In this document: piece by piece, positions 11,279 through 21,431 of the stretch | Numbering within the stretch: the first letter of the stretch is position 1 | Layout: each line of letters begins with the position of its first letter | Origin: Gammaproteobacteria bacterium | Lineage (GTDB): Bacteria; Pseudomonadota; Gammaproteobacteria; Arenicellales; JAANXG01 | Length of the DNA: 64,000 nt | Reading direction: 5' to 3' | Assembly: GCA_024638505.1 (NCBI GenBank) | Contig: JAHEKE010000005.1 | Span: forward strand, 29,810-93,809 | Notes under the pieces: model-generated | The model's input: the letters and a program-made list of their open reading frames with translations, nothing else | Told to the model about the DNA's origin: nothing | Databases searched by the model: none | Position numbers and translations under genes: made by a program

Positions 11279-13054
11279 GTGTCTTACGCCCCACCCCTGC
11301 GAGACATGGAGTTCGTGTTAAACGAGCTGTGTGACTTGGAGAATATTCTCGCGCTGCCAGGATTGCAGGAAATGACGCCGGACCTGGTTGGGGCGGTGCT
11401 GGAAGAAGCGGGCAAAGTCGCCAGCGATGTACTCGCCCCGCTTAATCGGCAGGGAGATATACAGGGTGCCCGCTTTATCGACGGTACTGTAGTTACCCCC
11501 GATGGTTGGAAAAACGCCTATCTGAACTTTATAGAAGGCGGTTGGAATTCCATAACCTTCAGCGAAGATTACGGCGGGCAAAATCTGCCTTACCTTGTAG
11601 CCACCGCCGTGCAGGAAATGTGGCACGCTTCAAATATGGCTTTCGGCCTGTGCCCGATGCTAACGCAGAGTGCCGTGGAGGCGCTGTTTCTTCACGGATC
11701 CGAAGAACTTAAGAAAACGTACTTGGCAAAAATGGTATCTGGTGAATGGACCGGTACGATGAACCTGACCGAGCCCCAAGCTGGCTCAGACCTGAGCGCG
11801 GTGAGCACGCGAGCTGAACCAGAAGGAGATCATTATCGTCTGCATGGGCAGAAGATATACATAACTTACGGTGATCATGACCTGACTGAAAACATTATCC
11901 ATATGGTCTTGGCCCGTACGCCTGATGCGCCCGATGGCGTGAAGGGTATTTCTTTATTTCTCGTTCCTAAGTTCCTGATCAAACAGGATGGGTCCATCGG
12001 CGAGCGCAACGATGTACGCTGTGTTTCCATTGAGCACAAGCTGGGCATTCATGGCAGCCCGACCTGCGTGCTCTCCTATGGTGATAACGAGGGCGCCATC
12101 GGTTATCTGGTTGGAGAGGAAAACAGAGGACTGGCGCATATGTTTGTCATGATGAACTTAGCCCGACATGCAGTCGGGGTAGAGGGCTTGGGAATAGCGG
12201 AACGTGCGTACCAGCAGGCGGTGATCTACGCCAAGGAACGGATTCAGGGAAGGCCGGCCGGGGTGAAGAGCGGAGACCGGATAAGCATTATTCACCATGC
12301 CGACGTTCGCCGCATGCTGATGAGCATGAAGTGCGAAGTGGAGGCCATGCGGGCCATGGTTTACCTATGGGCTTCCGCTTTCGACCAGTCCGCGCGGCAT
12401 CCGGACAGGACTGAACGCCAATGGCAGCAGCAGATGGTTGAGTTGCTGACTCCAATTGTTAAGGGTTGGTGCACAGAAACTGGAAACAAGATTGCGTATC
12501 TCGGTGTGCAGGTGCATGGCGGCATGGGCTTCATCGAAGAAACCGGTGCGGCGCAGCACATGCGTGATGCCCGAATTACCACAATTTATGAGGGCACCAC
12601 CGGTATCCAGGCAGGAGATTTGGTTGGCCGGAAACTGCTGCGGGATGGGGGTGCTGCGGCAAATCTGATGACAGCGAAAATGCGGGAAATCGAGCCATCT
12701 GTGCAGTCACTGCCGGAGTTCCAAAAGGTTTATTCCAAGGCGCTTGATGATCTTGCCCAGGCAACTGGCTGGTTGCTGCAAGTGGGCACGACCAACCCGC
12801 AGCTTCCTGCTGCCGCAAGCTTTTCTTATCTTGAACTGTGGGGCGTGGCGGTCGGTGGGTGGCTAATGGCCAGAAGCGCCCTGGCGGCGCAGGCAAAACT
12901 GACACAGAGCCATGCGGAAGCTGATTTCTACAGCGCCAAAATCAAGACGGCAAGCTATTATGCAGCGCATGTCCTGCCCACTACCGCTGCTCTACGCCAT
13001 CGCATCATCGACGGATCGGATGAAGTGATGGCTTTGGCCGTAGAAGATTTCTAG
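11279..13054 (+). CDS. Acyl-CoA dehydrogenase, large form with C-terminal domain
   Basis: A 591-residue FAD enzyme, about 200 residues longer than classical acyl-CoA dehydrogenases. The start is a GTG 7 bp after etfA. MSYAPPLRDMEFVLNE, the MNLTEPQAGSDLSAV stretch, the HKLGIHGSPTCV block and IYEGTTGIQ are visible; the likely catalytic base is E438. This architecture (extra N-terminal helix and C-terminal domain) is shared by DmdC (3-methylmercaptopropionyl-CoA dehydrogenase) and many medium/long-chain dehydrogenases of marine bacteria. Direct linkage to etfBA implies it delivers electrons to this ETF. Substrate chain is not determinable here. Confidence 0.92.
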   Translation: MSYAPPLRDMEFVLNELCDLENILALPGLQEMTPDLVGAVLEEAGKVASDVLAPLNRQGDIQGARFIDGTVVTPDGWKNAYLNFIEGGWNSITFSEDYGGQNLPYLVATAVQEMWHASNMAFGLCPMLTQSAVEALFLHGSEELKKTYLAKMVSGEWTGTMNLTEPQAGSDLSAVSTRAEPEGDHYRLHGQKIYITYGDHDLTENIIHMVLARTPDAPDGVKGISLFLVPKFLIKQDGSIGERNDVRCVSIEHKLGIHGSPTCVLSYGDNEGAIGYLVGEENRGLAHMFVMMNLARHAVGVEGLGIAERAYQQAVIYAKERIQGRPAGVKSGDRISIIHHADVRRMLMSMKCEVEAMRAMVYLWASAFDQSARHPDRTERQWQQQMVELLTPIVKGWCTETGNKIAYLGVQVHGGMGFIEETGAAQHMRDARITTIYEGTTGIQAGDLVGRKLLRDGGAAANLMTAKMREIEPSVQSLPEFQKVYSKALDDLAQATGWLLQVGTTNPQLPAAASFSYLELWGVAVGGWLMARSALAAQAKLTQSHAEADFYSAKIKTASYYAAHVLPTTAALRHRIIDGSDEVMALAVEDF

Positions 13055-13082
13055 CGAACCGTCGCCCGCGGTGTCCCTATCC

Positions 13083-13718
13083 CTACGCTCCGCGCCGAGC
13101 GGATCCTATGGGCAGATCATTTGCCCGCGACATTTCACCTTTATGTAAGGTGTCGGGATTGTGTAAATAAGCCAAGAAAAAATCGAAACAATCCACTCCC
13201 CAAAAAATCTCGCCGTCCACGCGCAGCGTCGGCACACCGAATATGCCTTTGCTTGTCGCTTCACTGGTATTGACGTGCAGCTGCTGCTTGACTGCAGCAG
13301 CTTGAATAAGCTGATCCGCGTCGTTCACCTTGAGTTTGCGCATTAATGTTGACCATGCCAAGGATTCATCCGGTAGATGTCCATCGCGATAGACAAAGCG
13401 GAACAGCTCCCGCACCACGTCTGGCCGATTGTCTAACGCAATAGACAGGCGCAACAGCGGCAGTGGATTAAAAGGATGAGCCGGAGGAAAGGTAAATGTA
13501 ATGCCGTATCGCTGTGCCATCCACACTATGGACCGGTAGGTGAATTTACGTTTTTCTTTTATCTCAGCTGGGCCTTTCTGTCCCCAGTGGTTTAGTAAAC
13601 CTGCGAATAATACAGGTTTGTAAATGAGCTGAACTTGGCTCGGCAGATCCGGCAGCTTCTCGCATTGAAAATAAGAATAAGGGGAGACAAAATCAAAAAA
13701 CCACTCTACAGTCTTCAT
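13083..13718 (-). CDS. 2-hydroxychromene-2-carboxylate isomerase-like protein (DsbA/kappa-GST fold)
   Basis: A 211-residue thioredoxin-fold protein of the HCCA isomerase/kappa-class GST family. The start WFFDFVSPYSYFQCEKLP, then the GLLNHWGQKGPAEI segment and PFNPLPLLRL, match this family; GVPTLRVDGEIFWGVD near the C-terminus is the cis-Pro loop region. Such enzymes use glutathione in isomerisation of aromatic breakdown products, but many homologues are of unknown role. It faces the acyl-CoA dehydrogenase gene and diverges from a thioesterase gene across only 23 bp. Confidence 0.85.
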   Translation of the reverse strand: MKTVEWFFDFVSPYSYFQCEKLPDLPSQVQLIYKPVLFAGLLNHWGQKGPAEIKEKRKFTYRSIVWMAQRYGITFTFPPAHPFNPLPLLRLSIALDNRPDVVRELFRFVYRDGHLPDESLAWSTLMRKLKVNDADQLIQAAAVKQQLHVNTSEATSKGIFGVPTLRVDGEIFWGVDCFDFFLAYLHNPDTLHKGEMSRANDLPIGSARRGA

Positions 13719-13741
13719 AACAAAGAATAATAACGCCTGCT

Positions 13742-14158
13742 ATGAGTAAAATCACGCCAGCGGAATTTGAAGCCATCGCCAAGCACCGCGTCCCGATTGT
13801 TGGTTACCTCGGAATAAGGATTGAGGAAATCGGGCACGGTACGGCTACGGCAAGGGCGCCGTATCGTGAAGAATTTTTGCGTCCTGGTGGGACAGTAGCG
13901 GGTCCGGTGCTCATGGCGCTGGCCGATTTTGCCATGTATGCGGCTGTATTGAGCCGAATCGGTAAGGTTGAACTGGCGGTAACCACAAATTTAAATATCA
14001 ATTTTCTACGCCGACCCGGCAGAAAGGATGTACTGGCCAGTGCGCGGCTGATAAAACTCGGTAAAAGGCTAGCAGTAGGTCAAGTCGATCTGTTTTCAGA
14101 TGGTGAGGATGATCTAATTGCACATGTAACCAGCACTTATTCAATTCCTCCGCTGTGA
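13742..14158 (+). CDS. PaaI-type hotdog thioesterase
   Basis: A 138-residue single-hotdog protein. ATARAPYREEFLRPGGTVAGPVLMALADFAMYAAV matches the PaaI/YdiI pattern in which an acidic residue near the ADFA helix activates water; LNINFLRRPGRKDVLASARLIK is the following strand pair. It probably hydrolyses acyl-CoA thioesters in the cytoplasm; the substrate is unknown. The gene is tightly divergent from the isomerase gene. Confidence 0.85.
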   Translation: MSKITPAEFEAIAKHRVPIVGYLGIRIEEIGHGTATARAPYREEFLRPGGTVAGPVLMALADFAMYAAVLSRIGKVELAVTTNLNINFLRRPGRKDVLASARLIKLGKRLAVGQVDLFSDGEDDLIAHVTSTYSIPPL

Positions 14159-14243
14159 CGGAGAGAACCTAATTTCTTCTTGTATCACTTCTTTCTTACT
14201 TTTATTATCTTCGCTCGTTTTTTTAAACAATGGGATTGAACAC

Positions 14244-14936
14244 ATGGCCCCCCCGCAGTTTAGCGGCATTCGCGCATGCGTTTTTGACGCTTACGGTACG
14301 CTTTTTGACGTCCATTCCGCTGTAGACCGACACGCGAATCGCATTGGTGAGCGAGCCAAAGCTGTATCCGAATTATGGCGTATGAAGCAACTGCAATACA
14401 CCTGGTTACGCAGCCTGATGGGCAAGCACGCCCCATTCTGGCAGCTTACCGGCGACGCTTTGGATTTTGCTTTGGAGGCGCATCGCATCTTTGATCCATC
14501 GCTGCGCGACGATCTTATGTCAGCCTACATGGCGTTGACTGCGTATCCTGAAGTAAAACAGACCCTGTCTAAGCTAAAAAATGCTGGCATGAGACTGGCG
14601 ATATTATCCAATGGCACTCCGCACATGCTTGAATCAGGCGCGGAAAGCTCCGGTATCGCCGACCTGCTGGACGCAAATCTGTCGGTAGAGGAGGTCGGCA
14701 TCTATAAACCAGATCCACGCGTGTATCAATTGGCGGTTGATCGTCTGGGAGTTACCAAAGATCAGATTAGTTTCCAATCATCAAATGCGTGGGATGCTGT
14801 GGGCGCGGCAACTTTCGGTTTTCGGGTCGCCTGGATCAACCGATTTGGTCAGGGACGCGAGAGGTTGACGGCGGAGCCTGACGTAGAGCTCAGAACCTTG
14901 GATGAGCTGCTGCTGGTTGTAGGCGCAGAGTCGTAA
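14244..14936 (+). CDS. Haloacid dehalogenase type II
   Basis: A 230-residue HAD-superfamily enzyme of the L-2-haloacid dehalogenase type. The nucleophile D15 lies in VFDAYGTLFDV, a form favoured by dehalogenases. Motif II is LSNGTP, motif III contains KPDPRVYQLAVDRL, and FQSSNAWDAVGAATFGF is the dehalogenase-specific motif IV with Ser-Ser-Asn in place of the phosphatase acidic pair. The likely reaction is 2-haloacid to 2-hydroxyacid with inversion, compatible with the 2-hydroxyacid dehydrogenase gene that faces it. An 85-bp AT-rich spacer precedes it. Confidence 0.9.
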   Translation: MAPPQFSGIRACVFDAYGTLFDVHSAVDRHANRIGERAKAVSELWRMKQLQYTWLRSLMGKHAPFWQLTGDALDFALEAHRIFDPSLRDDLMSAYMALTAYPEVKQTLSKLKNAGMRLAILSNGTPHMLESGAESSGIADLLDANLSVEEVGIYKPDPRVYQLAVDRLGVTKDQISFQSSNAWDAVGAATFGFRVAWINRFGQGRERLTAEPDVELRTLDELLLVVGAES

Positions 14937-14998
14937 ACGTTAAGACACTAAACAGCGCACCAGGTGCGGGGCGTACTTACGTTTTCGCGACGTCGTGT

Positions 14999-15967
14999 TC
15001 AGGCAACCCGGTCTGTAGGCTCATTGCCGGCAAAAATCGCATCAAGATTGTCTAACGCGCGGAATCCCATGGCATCCCGTGTTTCTCTGGTTGCGCTGCC
15101 GACATGGGGCAATAAAAACACGTTGTCCAACTCAGCGAAATCTCGCCTGATGTGTGGCTCATTTTTATAGACATCTAGACCAGCGGCGGCGAGTTTACCG
15201 GACTTCAACGCAGCAATTAGCGCATCCTCATCGACCACGGAGCCGCGCGCGGAATTCACTACAATGGCACCGTCGGGCAACTGCGCGATGCGTTCGGCGT
15301 TCAACAGGTCCTGCGTCTCAGGCAGGTTTGGGCACTGCATCGCTAGAAAGTCGCACAGCGGTAGCATGCTTTCCAGGTTCGGGTGATAGATCGCACCGTT
15401 TTCTTTGTCGGGCTGAAGTCGCCGTCGGTTGTGATAATGGATTTCCATGTCGAAACCCCGCGCTCGTTTTGCCGTGACCTGACCAACTCGCCCCATTCCA
15501 ATAATGCCCAGTCGCTTGCCGGTAACCTGTGTGCCTACCATGAATGCCGGACTCCAGGAATTCCACTGCCCGGCTCTGATCAGGCGTTCACCTTCGCTGG
15601 CCCGTCGCGCCGCGCCCAACATCAGTAACATGGTGAGCTCAGCTGTTGCGTCGGTCAGAACGTCGGGCGTGTTGGTGACCACAATACCCCGGCGTTTCGC
15701 CGCCGCCAGATCGCAGTGATCGACCCCGACGGAATAGTTGGCAATGGCTTTTATTCGATCCGGCAAGCGCTCGATTACCGCTGCCGATAGATCCTCCGTA
15801 TGGCATGGCAGAATTGCGTCTGCCTGTGCACACTTTTGCAGCAGTTCGTCAGTCGAGTAGAGACGGTCGTCCGGGTTGAATATGCCGTTATAGTCACGTT
15901 TAATTCTGCGCTCTACGTCTGGTGGCAGCTTGCGCGTAACCAACAGCGTGGGTTTATTTTTTATCAT
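14999..15967 (-). CDS. D-isomer 2-hydroxyacid dehydrogenase (glyoxylate/hydroxypyruvate reductase-like)
   Basis: A 322-residue NAD(P)-dependent enzyme. The Rossmann loop GIIGMGRVG is at 154-162; the catalytic triad is R241 (in NSARGSVVDE), E270 and H288 (in LLPHVGSAT). The N-terminal TRKLPPDVERRI and NYSVGVDHCDL blocks fit the GhrB/glyoxylate reductase subgroup. It interconverts glyoxylate or hydroxypyruvate and the D-2-hydroxyacid. It is downstream of, and on the same strand as, the hydroxyacid-oxoacid transhydrogenase gene, with a 181-bp spacer. Confidence 0.92.
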   Translation of the reverse strand: MIKNKPTLLVTRKLPPDVERRIKRDYNGIFNPDDRLYSTDELLQKCAQADAILPCHTEDLSAAVIERLPDRIKAIANYSVGVDHCDLAAAKRRGIVVTNTPDVLTDATAELTMLLMLGAARRASEGERLIRAGQWNSWSPAFMVGTQVTGKRLGIIGMGRVGQVTAKRARGFDMEIHYHNRRRLQPDKENGAIYHPNLESMLPLCDFLAMQCPNLPETQDLLNAERIAQLPDGAIVVNSARGSVVDEDALIAALKSGKLAAAGLDVYKNEPHIRRDFAELDNVFLLPHVGSATRETRDAMGFRALDNLDAIFAGNEPTDRVA

Positions 15968-16030
15968 AAATCAATTCTTTGTTAGAGGAAACTCCAACCG
16001 GGTGCTTCTTTACCCGGCCGCATCAGAGTA

Positions 16031-16045
16031 GCAGCGCTTCGCTGC
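16031..16045. other. Short perfect stem-loop between two minus-strand genes
   Basis: A 6-bp perfect stem (GCAGCG/CGCTGC) with a 3-nt loop lies in the 181-bp spacer between the transhydrogenase and hydroxyacid dehydrogenase genes. No T-run follows on either strand, so it is not a canonical intrinsic terminator. Confidence 0.3.
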
Positions 16046-16148
16046 AGCAATAAAATTGTACCATCCGTCGTTCATGTTTATTTAGTGGAAGAAGAAAAAA
16101 CACTGTCGAGCGAATTTATTGATTCAAACAAAAATCGCAGAGGCGTTT

Positions 16149-17456
16149 TTACCAATAGGACAATGCCCCCGCATAGAGCTGCGAGAGTAACTCCCGGCTA
16201 ACCTCCCGGGGCGACTGCTGCAGCAAACGCTGCTGAGCATATGCACCCTCCACCAAATTCGGAATATCGGCATTACTGTAGCCAACGCCGCCAATGCCAT
16301 TAGGCATGCCGGTTGCCTGCATCATCTCGATTATTCTTTGCGCCAGTACCGTGCCGGCCTCTCCCGCACCCGCATCCAGAGACTCACTTCCGAGCAGTTG
16401 AGCGCCAATATGGTGTCGCTCGGGACAGGCTGGCGCTGTAAAGCGGAACGCGGAGGGGGCGTTGACGATGACGGACATACCGTGGGGGCATATGGGCTCA
16501 TTATCCGGATATCCGGGGGGCTGAAAGTTTCTAACCAGACCCGCTACGGAGTAGGCCATGCCGTGGGGGATATGCACACCGCTGTTGCCAAATGCAATAC
16601 CGGCTAGCGTTGCAGCAAGCATCATATTATCGCGCGCTTCACGATCACCCGCGTCCCGGGTTGCCCGAACCAGGTACTTGCCGGTGAGCTGCAGCGCTTT
16701 TTCGCAACCAATATCGCTGTATGGGTTGGCACCCTGACTCATAGGGCGCAGAGACGGGGATTTGGGTCTGGCGCGGGACGTATAGGGAATAGCGGTGAAC
16801 GATTCCAGCGCGTGACTCAGTACGTCAAAGCCGCTGGCGGCGACAACGGTTGCCGGCAGAGTGTAGGTGGTTGTTGGGTCAATAATCGCTCTCGCCGGCC
16901 GTAGGTGACGGGAGGCAATGCCGGTTTTCACTTTCAGTTTTAAATAATCGAATACGGCGATGCCGGTGCACTCACTGCCGGTGCCGGATGTTGTGGGGCA
17001 GGCAATATGGGGCCTGAGCGGTCCGGGCACTGGTTGCGCACCACCGAGGGGTGCATTAACGTAGGTTTCAAAATCAGCGGGGTAGGTACTATAAAGATTA
17101 GCGGCTTTACAGGTATCTATTACTGAACCTCCACCCAGAGAAACGTATCCGTCGAAGCGGCCCTCGCGGGCGTACAGACTTGCCGCTTTAAAGGACCGGT
17201 CAGTAGGTTCGACGTGAACTTCGCTGAAAACATCGAAATCTATACCGGCTTGACGCAGCGCACTTGTCACCGTTTCCAGGTAGGGTAAAGCGGCCACTAC
17301 GCGGTCGGTAAAGATCGCTATTCGCTTAAGCCCCAACTCTTGCGCGTCGCTACCCAACTCCGCAAGCGAGCCGGGTCCGAACTTAATGGCAGCGACGTCT
17401 ACGGAAAAAACTTGGTCGCCCTGCTCGGTGAACTCGTAATAATGACAGCACTTCAT
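16149..17456 (-). CDS. Hydroxyacid-oxoacid transhydrogenase (iron-containing alcohol dehydrogenase family)
   Basis: A 435-residue group III (Fe-containing) alcohol dehydrogenase. The N-terminus KCCHYYEF, the [15 protein letters not shown] loop (108-122) and [19 protein letters not shown] (154-172) match the ADHFE1/HOT subgroup, which oxidises 4-hydroxybutyrate while reducing 2-oxoglutarate to D-2-hydroxyglutarate using bound cofactor. Metal-ligand His candidates lie in [22 protein letters not shown] and ICPHGMSV. The gene begins 10 bp after the DUF1289 gene, so the two are probably cotranscribed. Subgroup assignment is good; physiological substrate is inferred from family. Confidence 0.88.
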   Translation of the reverse strand: MKCCHYYEFTEQGDQVFSVDVAAIKFGPGSLAELGSDAQELGLKRIAIFTDRVVAALPYLETVTSALRQAGIDFDVFSEVHVEPTDRSFKAASLYAREGRFDGYVSLGGGSVIDTCKAANLYSTYPADFETYVNAPLGGAQPVPGPLRPHIACPTTSGTGSECTGIAVFDYLKLKVKTGIASRHLRPARAIIDPTTTYTLPATVVAASGFDVLSHALESFTAIPYTSRARPKSPSLRPMSQGANPYSDIGCEKALQLTGKYLVRATRDAGDREARDNMMLAATLAGIAFGNSGVHIPHGMAYSVAGLVRNFQPPGYPDNEPICPHGMSVIVNAPSAFRFTAPACPERHHIGAQLLGSESLDAGAGEAGTVLAQRIIEMMQATGMPNGIGGVGYSNADIPNLVEGAYAQQRLLQQSPREVSRELLSQLYAGALSYW

Positions 17457-17466
17457 CTGCGTCGGG

Positions 17467-17640
17467 TCATCGGTTGTCGAGATCTTTTAATACTCTCAGT
17501 TTCTGTTCCGCGTCAAATTGGGCCCAGTGCGCTATTTCTGTCATCGTCCGTTTGCAGCCCGCGCACAGTCCGCTGGCGTGGTCTAACTGGCATACGTTGA
17601 TGCAGGGCGACCCTGGATCCAGCTTTGGATCATTATTCAT
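17467..17640 (-). CDS. DUF1289 family small cysteine-rich protein
   Basis: A 57-residue protein too short for ordinary ORF cut-offs. From ATG (complement of 17638-17640) it reads with the pattern [27 protein letters not shown], which is the DUF1289 signature: C-x3-C then C-x2-C, followed by a W-containing helix. The four cysteines suggest a small metal- or Fe-S-binding fold. It ends 10 bp before the transhydrogenase start, on the same strand, forming a likely two-gene operon. The function of DUF1289 is not known to me. Confidence 0.85.
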   Translation of the reverse strand: MNNDPKLDPGSPCINVCQLDHASGLCAGCKRTMTEIAHWAQFDAEQKLRVLKDLDNR

Positions 17641-17733
17641 CTGCGGTATTCAAGTAGGTGACAGGGAGTGATTTTTGTACAAAGCGTTGAGCGCAGCCAT
17701 CTCGCGGTATTTACAGTTGCTGAAAGTTCTGGA

Positions 17734-17761
17734 TTGTTTTAGTCTGGTAAAGCCTTGTAAT
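17734..17761 (+). promoter_or_regulatory. Possible sigma70-type promoter
   Basis: TTGTTT at 17734-17739 and TGTAAT at 17756-17761 are separated by 16 bp in the divergent spacer, just before the GTG start at 17775. The resulting leader would be very short, so confidence is low. Confidence 0.25.
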
Positions 17762-17774
17762 TAAGCATCTCTAC

Positions 17775-18245
17775 GTGTCCGACATCAAGACTTTACGACG
17801 CATTCTGAAGACCAGTCAACGCATCGCCATGGTCGGGCTTTCTGCGAACTGGTATCGTCCCAGTTACTTCGCTGGCAAGTACTTGATTGATCATGGCTAT
17901 ACCTTGTTTCCGGTCAATCCAAACTACGACGAGATACTCGGGCAAAAATGTTACCCGTCAGTTTTAGATGTTCCGCGGCCCGTGGATGTGGTTGACATAT
18001 TTCAACGCCCCGAAAAAGTCCCGCCCTTGGTTGAGCAGGCTATCGAGATAGGCGCCAAAGTGGTATGGATGCAGCTCGGCATCGTCCACGAGCAGGCGGC
18101 GCAGCGAGCACGGGATGCCGGTCTTGAGGTAGTGATGAATCGCTGCATGAAAATCGAATATGGAAGGCTGTTTGGGGGATTAAACTTCATTGGCGTTAAC
18201 ACGAAGATAATCTCAGCCACAAGGCCCACCTGGGTTCCGTATTAA
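17775..18245 (+). CDS. CoA-binding domain protein (YccU-like)
   Basis: A 156-residue single Rossmann-like CoA_binding_2 protein. It begins with a GTG codon. Recognisable segments are IAMVGLSANWYRPSYFAGKYL, the GYTLFPVNPNYDEILGQKCYPSV block, VDVVDIFQRPE and the C-terminal VMNRCMKIEY motif. Homologues bind CoA, but the cellular role is not established. It precedes the O-acetylhomoserine sulfhydrylase gene by 30 bp; common transcription is likely. Confidence 0.88.
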   Translation: MSDIKTLRRILKTSQRIAMVGLSANWYRPSYFAGKYLIDHGYTLFPVNPNYDEILGQKCYPSVLDVPRPVDVVDIFQRPEKVPPLVEQAIEIGAKVVWMQLGIVHEQAAQRARDAGLEVVMNRCMKIEYGRLFGGLNFIGVNTKIISATRPTWVPY

Positions 18246-18263
18246 GCGCCCAAAATAATTTAG

Positions 18264-19565
<1,302 letters not shown>

Positions 19566-19574
19566 CCGCAGGCT

Positions 19575-20630
19575 ATGCAGCAAATCAACGATGTCAATGT
19601 AGTCAGCCAGGACTTAATTCCCACTCCAGAGCAGGTTAAGCGCGAATTGCCGCTTAGCCCCGAGGCTGCCCGAACGGTACTTCGCGGAAGGAAAGCGCTG
19701 CAAGACATACTGGATCACAAAGACCATCGCCTGTTTGTCGTCGTAGGACCCTGCTCCATTCACGATATCAGCGCGGCGAAGGAGTATGCCAGTCGATTAA
19801 GGGAATTGACCGATCTCGTCGGCGACACCATGCAGTTGATTATGCGGGTGTATTTCGAAAAGCCCCGAACCACCGTCGGCTGGAAAGGATTGATCAACGA
19901 TCCCGATATGGACGACTCTTTTGATGTAAAAAAGGGCTTAACCATGGCGCGGGGGCTGCTGCTGCACATAGCTGATATCGGCTTGCCGGCAGGTACCGAG
20001 GCGCTGGACCCGATCATGCCGCAGTATCTTTCCGACCTGGTGACCTGGATCGCCATCGGGGCGCGCACCGTGGAATCGCAAACACACAGGGAGCTTGCCA
20101 GCGGGCTTTCTACGCCTGTGGGTTTCAAGAATGGCACCGATGGCAGTCTGGATGTAGCGATAAATGCAATGCAGTCCGCCGCGCAGCCCCATCATTTCCT
20201 CGGCATCAATCAGCAGGGTCAATCCACCGTGGTGCATACCGCGGGTAACTCTTACGGGCATTTGGTCCTGCGCGGCGGCGGCGGGCAGCACAATTACGAC
20301 TCGGTGAGCGTGGCTATGACCGAACAGCGGTTGACCGCTGCGGGATTGCCTTCAAATCTGGTTGTCGATTGCAGTCACGGTAATTCCAACAAGGATCCTG
20401 CTTTGCAAAATCTGGTTTTTGCTGACTGCATCAATCAGATCACGGAGGGAAATAAATCTATTGTGGGCCTAATGCTGGAGAGTCACCTGAACTGGGGTAA
20501 CCAACCGATACCGGAAGATCTGAATACTCTTAGATACGGAGTGTCTATCACCGATGCTTGTATCGATTGGAAAACAACTGAGCAATCAATTTGCGCTGCG
20601 CATGAAGCCTTGCGCAGCGTTGTGAGATAG
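19575..20630 (+). CDS. 3-deoxy-7-phosphoheptulonate (DAHP) synthase, type I
   Basis: A 351-residue class I alpha DAHP synthase (AroF/G/H type), the first enzyme of the shikimate pathway, condensing PEP and erythrose 4-phosphate. VVVGPCSIHD, MRVYFEKPRTTVGWKGLINDP, GARTVESQTHRELASGLS, GFKNGTDG and the late VDCSHGNSNKDP block are all present, covering substrate and metal sites. Which aromatic amino acid inhibits it cannot be stated. It is 9 bp behind metY, likely the same transcript. Confidence 0.96.
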   Translation: MQQINDVNVVSQDLIPTPEQVKRELPLSPEAARTVLRGRKALQDILDHKDHRLFVVVGPCSIHDISAAKEYASRLRELTDLVGDTMQLIMRVYFEKPRTTVGWKGLINDPDMDDSFDVKKGLTMARGLLLHIADIGLPAGTEALDPIMPQYLSDLVTWIAIGARTVESQTHRELASGLSTPVGFKNGTDGSLDVAINAMQSAAQPHHFLGINQQGQSTVVHTAGNSYGHLVLRGGGGQHNYDSVSVAMTEQRLTAAGLPSNLVVDCSHGNSNKDPALQNLVFADCINQITEGNKSIVGLMLESHLNWGNQPIPEDLNTLRYGVSITDACIDWKTTEQSICAAHEALRSVVR

Positions 20631-20659
20631 CCAGCGGCAAAACGTCCGCGCAAGATTGC

Positions 20660-21325
20660 ATGAAAGTTTCGCGCGCGTTGCGTAAAAGGCACTCCTGTCG
20701 GGCATTTCTCGCGAGGGAGGTTGATTTCGCCAAGATCAAACGTATCTTAACTCTGGCCAGTCGTGCGCCATCTGGCGCAAATACCCAGCCCTGGCGAGTC
20801 GCCGTTGTCTCCGGCCGCAGCAAACTGGCGATAGAAAATGAAATTGAAACCCAGTTCCGCGCGGGTAATCGAAGCAGAGCAGACTATCAGTATTACCCCG
20901 TACAGTGGAGTGAGCCCTACAAATCCAGACGGTTTGCTTGCGGCTTGCAGCTGTATAACGCGCTGGGCATCGGGCGCGAGGACAAAGATCGTCGGCGTGA
21001 GCAATGGATCGAAAATTATCGAGCCTTTGGTGCGCCGGTGGTACTGTATTTCTATATGCAGTCCCACCTCGAAGCCGGCTCGTATATGGATTTCGGAATG
21101 TTTCTGCAGTCAGTAATGCTGGCCGCAGAGGAAGAGGGTCTGGCAACCTGCCCTCAGGCGGCACTGGCCGAGTATCCTGAAATTGTTAAACAGAAGCTTG
21201 GGTTAGGGGATGGTTTCGTGCTGTTATGTGGGATGGCTCTGGGTTACGAAGACACAAGTGCGCCGATAAATCAGTATCGTACGCCCAGAGCCCGACTTGA
21301 AGATTTCGTTACGTTTCATCAATAA
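20660..21325 (+). CDS. Nitroreductase family protein
   Basis: A 221-residue FMN-dependent NAD(P)H oxidoreductase. RHSCRAFLAREVD (FMN phosphate loop), ASRAPSGANTQPWRVAVVSG, and the C-terminal LLCGMALGYED segment are standard nitroreductase motifs. It probably reduces quinones or nitro-compounds in the cytoplasm; the natural substrate is unknown. It follows DAHP synthase by 29 bp. Confidence 0.92.
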   Translation: MKVSRALRKRHSCRAFLAREVDFAKIKRILTLASRAPSGANTQPWRVAVVSGRSKLAIENEIETQFRAGNRSRADYQYYPVQWSEPYKSRRFACGLQLYNALGIGREDKDRRREQWIENYRAFGAPVVLYFYMQSHLEAGSYMDFGMFLQSVMLAAEEEGLATCPQAALAEYPEIVKQKLGLGDGFVLLCGMALGYEDTSAPINQYRTPRARLEDFVTFHQ

Positions 21326-21431
21326 AAGTTGCAGCTGCGGCAGCTGAGACTTGCCGTTAAACGGTAAAAATCATTAACGCCATAAAAGCCCTGATTTAAA
21401 CCTTAGTCTAAACATTTGTTACACTATTGGT

